A stretch of DNA of 64,000 nt from Cornus controversa (lineage: Eukaryota; Streptophyta; Magnoliopsida; Cornales; Cornaceae), in NCBI GenBank assembly GCA_026545225.1, contig CM048848.1:43080806-43144805 (forward strand), given 5' to 3'. Position 1 is the first letter of the stretch, and each line of letters opens with the position of its first letter. Shown here piece by piece: positions 55,145-64,000 of the stretch. The notes under the pieces are model-generated. The model made no database searches. It was not told the origin of the DNA and saw only the letters and a list, made by a program, of their open reading frames with translations. The position numbers and the translations under genes were made by a program.

Positions 55145-55403
55145 TTTATATCTTGAGCTAAATTTTAAGTGTTGAAATTTTTATGTGATAATTAAAAAAT
55201 AAATATTTTTTATATTTTTTGAATTTTCAGCCTTCAACATTTAATGACAAGTGATATCTTTGTCACTTAAAATTTTATCCCATTTTAAATGATGTTTACT
55301 ATTTTCAGTGATATTTAAATTATTTTTTCAGACGTACTTAATTGAATAAGAGCTTAATTTGTTCATAATTAAGCACTGAATTAAGTTATCAAACAACACT
55401 TAA
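55145..55403. mobile_element. hAT-like MITE
   Basis: The right end reads AAGTTATCAAACAACACTTAAGG, the reverse of the CTTAAGTGTTGTTTGATAA type of end. The left side shares TTTTAAGTGTT...GTGATAATTAAAAAATAAAT with 52860-52920. Non-coding. Confidence 0.5.
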
Positions 55404-56990
55404 GGCTAGATAACTATACAAGTTGAAACAAATGTCAAGAACACAAAAATGCAATTTCTACCAACCAGCAAGAACAATCAAGTGACCATATATATCATCA
55501 AACTAATCCAGATCACTAGCCTTATTACTTGGTTACATAATGAAATAAAAATCCATTTTCTGGTTAAACCATTGACTTCTCTATTATTATTTGACATACA
55601 ATTCATTAAAATGCTTTCTATATCTAAAAAAATTATTATAACCTCCAAAAATAAATAATTTGTAAATAGTGTTTCTAAATTTCATTAAAATTTTCAATTG
55701 CCTCACTAAATATTTTTCAAAACACTTATATATTGGCCCCAGAATAGATATCAAGTTTGAAAATAAATTCAACTTGTGTCTCTTTGGAACTTATATAAAT
55801 TTTCTGCGTAGACCTTTTAACTGTACTTTTGAAAACTCAAATATTGTGAAATAAAAATTTAAGTTCATTAGTATTGTAGTTCTTACCACAACACATTGTT
55901 ATTTCATTACATATACACATGTACAATATCCATTATATTAATTCAAGAGAGAAAAAAGAGAAAAATACACCAATGTCTCCTCATGGTTAATACAAATGCA
56001 TGAACCTTTTTTTTAAAACAATTTTGTAAAATATTGTTTACAAAAAAAATGTTGTGAGATTTTGTTTAGTTTAAACAAGTGTTACGAAATTGTCAACAAC
56101 AACAATGATATCGTATATGCTAATACTTTTAATTGTCACTTACCAAATAACAAATTCTATGACTACCACTTGTATAAGTTACTAATGTAATAATCTTGTT
56201 TTAATAAAAACTTGTGAGATTTTGTTTAGTTAAAGTCATTATTATTTTTTAATCTTTCATCTAGGTAATGTTGATATACCTTTTTCCAGAGTGGAATCAA
56301 AGTATTCAAAACGTTTTTTCAAAATTTTAATTTTGAAAAATTAAAACAATTAATTGTTGAAGGAAAATTATTTTCTAAAAGTAATTTTTTTTCTTTACCT
56401 CTTTTCTTTTTAGTTGTAATTTATTGTTTCCTCTTCTCTTCATTTTTCTTTCTTGCGTCAATTTTCTGTCTATTTAGTTAGTGTCCTTTGTCTGTAGTCT
56501 ACATCAGCAAATCTGTATTTAAGGTTTAAAAGTAACCTTGCCATATTTGAAAAGTTAGCTAAACGGATGGCTATTTGGTCATTTGAGGTTTGGAACAGTC
56601 CTTTATTCTCTGGCAAAACAGTTGTACAGAAATATCCGTTGGCTGCTTAATCCTCCATGTCCTTGCATTTATATGTTGAATTTTATTCTCTGGCAGAATA
56701 GTTGTACCGAAAATAATTTTTCGCACATACGAAACTGTGCTTTCGCACAATCAAAATTTTCGATCATGCGAAATAGGATTTTTGAACAATCGAAATGCAC
56801 TCTACACACAATCCTGCATGTGTAATAACCATTCTCTCTACATAAACATGCTAAGAATGATTTCTAGCATTCTCTCTTACAATAAGCATGCTAAGAATGA
56901 TTTTTACATGTGTTATATGATGAAATTGTGTATATATATTGAATTAGGATGTATGAGGTTCATTATTGTTAATTTTGAGCCATGACATGG
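55404..56990. other. Non-coding, with a short motif cluster at 56.6-56.8 kb
   Basis: 55404-55750 is a duplicate of 52.98-53.30 kb. At 56603 and 56685 TTATTCTCTGGCA.AA is repeated, and 56720-56790 has several TTCGCACA/GCGAAA palindromic words. No gene. Confidence 0.4.
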
Positions 56991-59689
56991 GTTATGTGCA
57001 TTTTGAATGCCATGTGTTTTAGAAAATGCATCAAATGAACGATTTTTCACGAAATTACATTTGGCGACGTTGTGTATGAAATTTCATGCATTGTGGTATG
57101 CATGTTGAGCATGTTTTAGCATGGTAATGTCTTATGGTATAATGTGTATGAAATGTGCGCATTGTTGATTTTGAGGAGAATAACGAAGAATGTGGTTTCG
57201 ATAGACCTTTGAGTTTATAGCCTGTAAATTATTTTCGGTTTCGATAAACCCTTGAGTGATAGCTCGTAAAGTATAGCAAGGATAAGTGACCAAATGTACT
57301 TATCTAGTGGCTCAAGATTTCTCCCAAAAGTTTTGATATATGGCTAGTTGGTTGCCATATATCAGCAGCTGCAATATGATTAGGCAGAACTCATTTTAAA
57401 TTTAAAAGAGAGATATCGTCTGAGTTTAGAGGTCTATGTGTGTGAGCTCTAGTGTTTTTGAATTCTTTGTGTGCCATTCCATTCATTACATGAGAGCGTT
57501 CAACCTTGAGAAGTATTTTGCACAAAAATGTAGAGCATTGAGTCAATGAAATAGTATTAGTCCATCTACTTTAGTTGTGTTGAGTAGAAATGTTGTCAAA
57601 ATCAGTAATAAGGTCTTGGTGCTATATGATAAGTCTGAGCAAGTGTAAAATTCCATATTAGAGGTCTCTATGTCCTTGTTTGCCCAGAAATTAGTTTGTT
57701 TCTCATTTATGCTTCTCAAACCAAACTAGTGGTTACTCCGGTCAAGAAACTAAGTCTTAATGTCTCTAAACTTGTTGTTTTGAGTTCTCAAAGGATTTTG
57801 GAGATCAACCTTGGTGTGAACATGTTTATTTCAGATTAGTTCAACATTCGAAGGCATCACAAGGATTAGTTTAAGGCTACTACATAATTTCATTATTCAT
57901 AACTCAATCTGTAACATTAAATGTTTTGTTTTGGTAAGGAACATTAAGTGTTTCTTGCTGTCGACCTTCCAAGATTTTATATAAGTGATTTAAATGATTA
58001 TATACATGTTTTAAATGTGAAATACATGTTTGGGGACTTGTATAAGGTTCTGGGGAAGTTTTGTGAGCGTTTAGTGAAATTTGAGATTTTCGAGTCGGTG
58101 GGGGCCTATCCAAGACACGGGTCGGGTGGGCCAAAAAATTGGACATTCTCTGAAAAAACTAAATTTTGATATTAGACTAAATAAAATATTTGATGAATTA
58201 AGGAATTGATTTCTAGTCCGTAGGAGTTTTTGAAATTGAAAACGGAGGCCGGGAAGGTACGTTAAGTGACTAGTGGTGTTTTGATAAATTGACGAGGCTA
58301 GATCTATAAATAGAAGAGAGAACATTTCAACACACTATCTCTCTCATGGTAGCAGTCGGCCAAGGAGGTCTTCATCTCTCTACAACTTCTTCTTCCTTCT
58401 CTCTTGAATTTGAAGGGCTTAAAGCGTAAATTGGAGAACGCCAAAGAAGAAAAGATTGATCTACACAACGAAGGCTCGAGTTTGATTAATTCAAAGTAAA
58501 ATTTGGACAAGGTTGAATTCGGTGTGAATTGAGAATTTTGTTTAGAAGCCCTTCTAAACAATGTAGGGACGCCTAAACTATGTAATCCGGGATTTGTTTG
58601 AGTATATTGGTTGTCTATAGCACCCAATTGGTTCTATGTGTATAATTAGATATTTTTCAAAGTTAAAGCATGCTACATTATACAATAGAATGAATTCTCC
58701 TTGTAAATTGATATGATTATGTGTTTATAATTGTTACATGTGATTATATAGCATGTTGAATGAGAAATACGAGAGAATTATATATGTATCATGTATTTAC
58801 ATAAATGTGACACTTATGCATTTGATAAATTGCCTTAAAGAACATTATTAGATGTAAAGTATATTTTTATTGTTGATATAAATGCTTTGACATGAGAAAA
58901 AGTGGACGTGAGCATTAGAATAAGATTTGTTTATGCATTGCACATACATGGGTATGAGGGTGTATGTGGAAAAAGAGAGGAACACCAAATAGACTGACAA
59001 TGAAGTTTAATAGCAACATCATCGGATGGGCCGAAAATGGAGTTCGGATGTTCAAAAAGAGAAAAGGAAAACGAATATCGGATGGGCCATCAACAGAGTT
59101 TGTATTATAGGTCATGTGTGTGTAGGACACTTGGGAGAAGCATTGGACTATGCATACCAATACATGATGCACGACATGGATAATTGTATATGAATTCGTG
59201 TTTAACATGATAATATGATTATGTGTTATGTGGTATTCACAAGACTTATGGAATTGTGTTTTAGTTATTTCTATTGAACGTGTTGGAGCTCATCCTATGA
59301 GTATTAACTCTTTTCAAGAAATAGCAAGGAGGTAGCGGAGTCTCCCCAACCATGAATTGGTGTGAAGCATAGCTAGCTTCCTTTTGAGGACATTTATTAC
59401 TTATATATGAAATGCATCTCCGGGATGTAGACTTTATGCACATATTGAATTATGTATATGACCCTTAATATTTCAAAAACATGCTTACGGTTACGCTTAT
59501 ATTTATATACATATATATGTAAGGTTTTGAACTTGGATGAAAGGTAAACAATGAGGATGATGATTTTACATTTTCATTTATGTTTAATTATGTATGTATA
59601 AACTTTGTGAGAATGATTGAATTGATGAACTGGTGAATTGGGAGTATGGCATGACAAGAATTGGAACTAAGTTTTGAGAATGGACACTA
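56991..59689. other. LTR-like non-coding DNA
   Basis: No reading frame of note. The TATA box, C/T-rich leader and overall texture suggest part of a long plant Ty3/gypsy LTR or a non-coding retrotransposon. I cannot define its ends. Confidence 0.35.
58305..58313 (+). promoter_or_regulatory. TATA box of a probable LTR promoter
   Basis: TATAAATAG is followed 25-40 bp later by AACACACTATCTCTCTC, a usual plant transcription-start context, and then a pyrimidine-rich leader. No host gene follows. Confidence 0.45.
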
Positions 59690-59960
59690 AGAGATTCTGC
59701 AGGAAAATAATTTAAAGACATGCGATTGATCGAAGGCCTTCCTTTGATTAATTGCAGACCTTCGATCAATTGAGGACACCCCTTCGATTAATCGAAATTT
59801 CAGCTGCAAAGGACTGATTAATTCTAGTGTGTTCCGATGGTACTTATGATACAATTGCGATCGAGCGGAGCTTCGATTGATTGTAACCTCAACTTTGATT
59901 AATCGAAGTAAGGGTTGTGATTAATTGAAGAGTAAACTTTGATTAATCGCACTGATCAAT
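59690..59960. repeat. Cluster of TTGATTAATCGAA palindromic motifs
   Basis: About ten variants of the words TTCGATTAATCGAA, TTGATTAATCG and TTCGATCAATTG occur within 270 bp in both orientations (for example near 59739, 59757, 59788, 59904 and 59941). No coding signal. Confidence 0.7.
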
Positions 59961-60027
59961 AAGCCTATTTTTATAAAGGAATCTAAACACGCATATGCTT
60001 CAATAAGGCACCACCTATGAGAATTGA

Positions 60028-60030
<3 letters not shown>

Positions 60031-60084
<54 letters not shown>
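60031..60084. repeat. (AT)n(AC)n microsatellite
   Basis: Uninterrupted AT repeats for about 36 bp, then AC repeats. Confidence 0.95.
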
Positions 60085-60085
<1 letters not shown>

Positions 60086-60749
60086 TAGTGGGTGTGATTA
60101 TGGTTAAGCTTTCACGAGTTAGTCTTGGTGGTAAGTGACGGAGCCGAGGGTGAGTAATGGTAAATCGCCATGACTATTCGGGTTGAGGGATGACGACCGA
60201 GCAATCATGACACCTCATAACCCGAAGTTGGAATCGGACAAGAGGAGTCTCGGCGATCCAGATTTTGGGGCGTGAAATAGTCAAACTGAGATTCACATTA
60301 TCTTATATGATTCCTTAGGTTGTCATCAAGTTCATCAACTCTTAAATGTTCCAATTAGGGTCACCTTAGTTAAACCTAGGTTCGTAACTCATATGTTAAG
60401 TTAAAGATCCCTCTTAAGGGAGAACTTACTCTTAAGTGAACTCTTTTCAATTTTGTTCAACACACTCTCAAAGTGATTATTAAATCCTCCTTTTCCAAAA
60501 CAATTTTCAAAAGCTCATACGCACTCACTTCAAACTTCTTTTCAAGACTAAACATATCTATTTTTAAACTTTAAATTCATACACCTGCACTTACACTTAT
60601 CATGCTTATCACTTATTGATATGGTTTGGCTATTAAGGCAATATCAAATATTCAAATCAAGTGCCCTTAGATGCTACATCTCATATTTCTAAAAAGTAAC
60701 TTAACCCATATATGCGATATGAAGAATAAGGGAACATACGAGTCATAGA
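60085..60749. other. Non-coding DNA leading into a Tat/Ogre-like LTR end
   Basis: No gene. It contains GACGGAGCCGAGGG and similar GC-richer words near 60137-60270. Probably the inner part of the LTR that ends near 61060. Confidence 0.35.
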
Positions 60750-61060
60750 TGTTTGGGGGGGGTGAGGTTAACATCTTCCCTAATCAAACTTCTGAATCCA
60801 TTAATTTAGACATGAAGGGCACACATATTGATCTCATATGTATCCAGATGTCTGAGTACCATATATTATTAGACATCTCGGTCACCTAACACACTACTTA
60901 ATGTTAGGTGGCGACTCCATACACATAATTAAAAGGTCCTTTTAATAATAATATAGGTCATAGCTACTCCGTTGCAAAACCCCCATTCTCATCGTAAAGC
61001 ATAAACACATTTATGTATATTTCATGGAGAGTCGAAAAAAACCCCGGGTGCAACACATAG
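60750..61060 (+). mobile_element. Tat/Ogre-like LTR 3' end (fragment)
   Basis: The series GGGTGAGGTTAACATCTTCCC, then TTAGGTGGCGACTCC (about 60904-60918), then GTCGAAAAAAACCCCGGGTG, then a terminal GCAACA-like end follows the order seen at the 3' end of plant Ogre/Tat LTRs. The expected TTGGCGACTCC primer site is not seen after it, so it is a solo or truncated LTR. Confidence 0.5.
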
Positions 61061-61346
61061 CACAAGCGACTTTAAGTGATAAAATTATATAATACACTTT
61101 CGGGAACACTACGAAAAACCTCTCAACTTTCGTGATTTCGTATATTAACTCCTTCAACTGTTTTTTTTTGCATATAAACTCCTTAAAATTTTAAGAAATC
61201 CTGTAAATCAACCTTTGAAAGTTAGGAGTTTTTTTTTCCTTTTTTTATTCATTTTACTCATTTTTTATTTTACTTTTTGAGGAGTATTTTCAAATACTTA
61301 AAAGTTGATGAGTTTATTTTTTTAAAATTTATGCTTATTATTATTT
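61061..61346. other. Short spacer
   Basis: T-rich, no feature; cut by the gypsy LTR at 61347. Confidence 0.4.
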
Positions 61347-61596
61347 TGTAGTAACCTTTGTGGACAGGTGTGAGTGGGCGGGTGCGAAGATTGACACTGG
61401 GCTGAGCTAGCACATTGACAGGGTACAAGGTGCTCAATCCCACATCGTCTGGGTGTGGAAAAGGGGATGTGCTTATATGTAGTATGTTCTCTTCAAATGG
61501 TATGAGACCTTTTGGGGTAAAACCTAAGAGCAAAACCGTGCGGGCTTAGGCCCAAAGCGGACAATATCATACCATGTGTTGGAGCGAGGTATTACA
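61347..61596 (+). mobile_element. Ty3/gypsy 5' LTR, same family as the 22.6-kb TRIM
   Basis: A 250-bp LTR running TGTAGTAACC...GTATTACA aligns end to end with both TRIM LTRs (251 and 258 bp), sharing CAATCCCACATCG, GGGGATGTGCTTATATGTA and GCCCAAAGCGGACAATATCA. It is followed by a primer site and gypsy coding remnants in the same orientation. Confidence 0.9.
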
Positions 61597-61598
61597 GT

Positions 61599-61610
61599 TG
61601 GTATCAGAGC
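61599..61610 (+). other. Primer-binding site, tRNA-iMet
   Basis: TGGTATCAGAGC two bases after the LTR, identical to the TRIM primer site. Confidence 0.92.
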
Positions 61611-61727
61611 ATTCCAAGTTCAAGTATCCTCGGGTCTGTAGGGTCCGTCGTTAGGTATCTTCCGCGTTGCGTATTCTGATAAATAGAATCTAAGTAGAGG
61701 ATTCATTGTACTCTGGGGCTTATTTAG

Positions 61728-64000
61728 ATGTCACCCCGTAGGAGTAGGAAGGCGAACCACAACTAAGGTTAGGATAATGTTCAGGATGGAAAGGTTGAAC
61801 TTCCTCTCGATTTGGTAGCCATGATAGTTTAGGCTGTAGCTACAGGAGTGGCGACTGCTCTTTAGAATCAGCAGCCACTACAAATGGCATATGTTTCATT
61901 ACCAATGGAACAGCCTAACAGTTGGGAATGATGCAAAACTCTTTCACATAAGGGAATTCCTGGACTTACAGAAGAAGGACAGGACAATCGCAGGGTCGGA
62001 ATAGGAGTTCACCAATTTATCTTGCACCTGAGGAGGTGAACACTAAAGAGAAGAAGGTGAGCTGTTTTGTGAAGGGATTGATTTAGACTACTCGACAGGT
62101 CATTATGGGTAATCTAGCTTATTCCACTTACACTCCGGTGGTTAATCTTGTGTTGCAGCACTGTTAAATAAGGAGGGATTATAGAAAATGATAGGGGAGA
62201 AACAAAATGATAGATACTCCGCTAGCCAGATAGTGGAAAAGAAAAATGAAAATAGTAGGGCAATCTATTCAATAGATGAATTATGGGAGGGTCTACAATG
62301 TCATACCATATGATAAGCAGACTCCTCAGGCAATCGAGGGTAGGGTTCCGATAAAGGTTAACTTTGATCGTGTTCTTATTTGAGACTGAGGCATCTCACT
62401 CTTTTGTATCTCAGTTGTTTGTTAGGATATCGGGTATACTTACTCAGTCGTGTAGTTCTCCACTTACTATGACTACACCATTGGGAGTTAGTACAATATT
62501 ATGGGAACGTTGTAGTCAAAGTCACTATAGGCATTGGCAATCTTAGGTTCTTGGCAGACCTATTGGTCCTAGACATGAATTCATATGATGTCATACTCGG
62601 GATGGATTTGTTATCACATTATCATGCCCATGTCAATTGCCATGATTAGGAAATTCTTTTTGTTATACCGAGTCAGGAGGTGTATTTGGTTACTATACCG
62701 CAATCAAATGATGGGTTTAGAACTCGCCTATTCTTTAATAGTGAGGAGTCTCCGGAGGGAAATACAGTTTCTATGGATCTCATTCCAGTGGTGCAAGACT
62801 TTCAGGATGTGTTTTAGGAAATTTCAGGACTACCACCGAGTCGTGAGATAGACTTTGTAATTTACATAGCGTCAGGCACCAGGCCTCCTTATAGTTCAAA
62901 GGAGGATCATGCCAGACATCTTTGTATCACTTTGTAGACACTAAGAGATAGTCAGTTGTATGCAAAGTTTGAGAATTATGATTCCTGGCAGAGGGAGGTG
63001 AAGTTCTTGGGTTATATAGTATCTGAGAAGGGATAACGGTTGATCCAAACAAAGTGTCCGCGGTATTAGAGTTGGGGGGCAACCTACCTCACCCACGGAG
63101 ATTCGTAGTTTTCTGGGGGTAGTTGGCTTTAGAGTGACATTGAGTACTTGGTATGTACCGATACGTCATTGCAAGGTCTGGGGTGTGTGTGGACTCTGCC
63201 ATGAGGACCTGGTGACATTATCTCTTGGGAAAGACTTTTGTTCAACGACCATAAGAGGTTGCAGTATATATTCTCACAGGAAAAATGTTGATGATTTAGC
63301 TGATATTTTTGTAGCGTGTGTAGTGGTCACACCTACTATCATTTGGAGGGTAATTTTAGATCAGCTTACTGACCCGTAGTGTGTAGAGAAGGTGGCTGAG
63401 TTAAAATCTGGATAGTTACCATTTTATACAATGGGTACAGATGGAGGCGGGCATGATGAGTGAGGCCTACAGTTCTCAGTTTTTGGTACGCCTGAGAGGG
63501 GTTAAGATGTACCAAGACATGAAACGATAATTTTGGTGGGCAGTCATGTAGAGGGACATAACTATATTTGTCTCTAAGTGCAGCAGTGGTCAGATGATCA
63601 AAATTGATCACCAGAGACCGCCGGAGTCTTTGCAACCACTGTCTATACCGAAGTGGAAGTGGGAGATCATCTCTATAGATTTCAATGTGGGACTTCCCAC
63701 CTCAGAATGAAACCATGATGTTATTTGGGTGATAGTAGACAGGTTGACAAAATTGGCACATTTTTTGCCGTACGCTTGAGTTACACCTCAAAGTAGTATG
63801 TGAAGCTTTACATTGCAGAGATAATGAAGCTTCATGGTATGCCTTTGTCCATTATATCGGATAGAGATCTGAATTTTATTTCAGGGATTTAGGAGGGCTT
63901 TCAGCAGGCAATGGGTACAGCTCTGCACCTCAGTACAACTAATCACCCTCAAACCGATGGTCAGACTGAGAGGGTTAATCAGATTTTGGAGGGTATTCTG
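61728..64000 (+). pseudogene. Ty3/gypsy gag-pol remnant, runs off the window
   Basis: From ATG at 61728 (MSPRRSRKA) the pieces follow gypsy order. A stop-ridden gag runs to about 62200. The protease (FETEASHSFVSQLF, about 62370-62425) has ETE in place of the catalytic DTG. The reverse transcriptase edges are EISGLPPSREIDF (about 62815) and [16 protein letters not shown] (about 62990), but the YxDD core between them is deleted. RNase H shows DHKRLQYIFSQ (about 63245). Integrase shows the SKCSSGQ zinc-finger end, then WIVDRLTKLAHFLPYA-like text (about 63725-63780), and HPQTDGQTERVNQILEGIL at the window end. Reverse transcriptase before integrase defines Ty3/gypsy, and the style of the integrase suggests a chromovirus (Tekay-like). 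Frameshifts and stops throughout make it inactive. The 3' LTR lies beyond 64000. Confidence 0.88.

Noticed and set aside
57904-59769. Short frames of 60-107 codons in 57.9-59.8 kb
   Set aside because: No family resemblance, overlapping on both strands, inside LTR-like non-coding DNA.
61728-64000. Endogenous caulimovirus-like sequence
   Set aside because: An integrase with HPQTDGQTERVNQ is present and the order is RT-RNase H-integrase, which is Ty3/gypsy; no movement-protein or coat-like part is seen.

Overview
This window looks like plant nuclear DNA, most likely from a eudicot. It is AT-rich and gene-poor, packed with LTR-retrotransposon remnants, LINE/SINE pieces and miniature elements, and its only convincing intact genes are three long receptor-like proteins (RLPs) of the plant extracellular-LRR type. 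I cannot name the species. All similarity statements between parts of the window are by-eye alignments; no identities were computed.

Layout. 1-6 kb: intergenic DNA, a degenerate 59-bp tandem array (about 1.70-2.13 kb), and the 3' end of an old Tat-like Ty3/gypsy element with a broken antisense ORF, a polypurine tract and an LTR start, fused to a copia LTR fragment. 6-12.7 kb: RLP1 (7638-10823, minus) with its conserved 3' flank and a W-box-rich upstream region. 12.8-23.2 kb: a nested transposon block holding two plus-strand copia-type non-autonomous elements (LTR, tRNA-iMet primer site, shortened gag), a minus-strand copia pol wreck, and a complete 579-bp TRIM element with a perfect target duplication. 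24-25.2 kb: a fold-back MITE and a second, partial MITE.

25.3-49.8 kb: the RLP cluster proper, built from a tandem duplication of about 12-13 kb (unit I about 25.96-38.9 kb, unit II about 39.0-49.8 kb). Each unit holds, in order, a fold-back element, a 46-bp minisatellite, a LINE relic, a wrecked RLP carrying a second TRIM family, and an intact minus-strand RLP (RLP2 at 35153-38221, RLP3 at 46598-49780). The units differ by indels, a solo LTR present only in unit I, and LRR-repeat number. 49.8-55.9 kb: thrice-repeated flanking blocks, an RLP N-terminal fragment fused to an L1-type LINE tail, a SINE relic and a reversed copia LTR fragment. 56-61 kb: non-coding LTR-like DNA with palindromic motif clusters and a Tat/Ogre-like LTR end. 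61.3-64 kb: a decayed Ty3/gypsy element whose 5' LTR belongs to the same family as the 22.6-kb TRIM; it runs off the window.

Functionally, the three RLPs share one architecture: signal peptide, LRRNT, about 30 extracellular LRRs broken by an island, an acidic juxtamembrane stretch, a GxxxG transmembrane helix and a short tail without a kinase. From family knowledge such proteins sit in the plasma membrane, bind apoplastic ligands and signal through partner receptor kinases such as SOBIR1. The locus looks like an immune-receptor cluster evolving by tandem duplication, internal LRR loss, promoter turnover and transposon-linked pseudogenisation.
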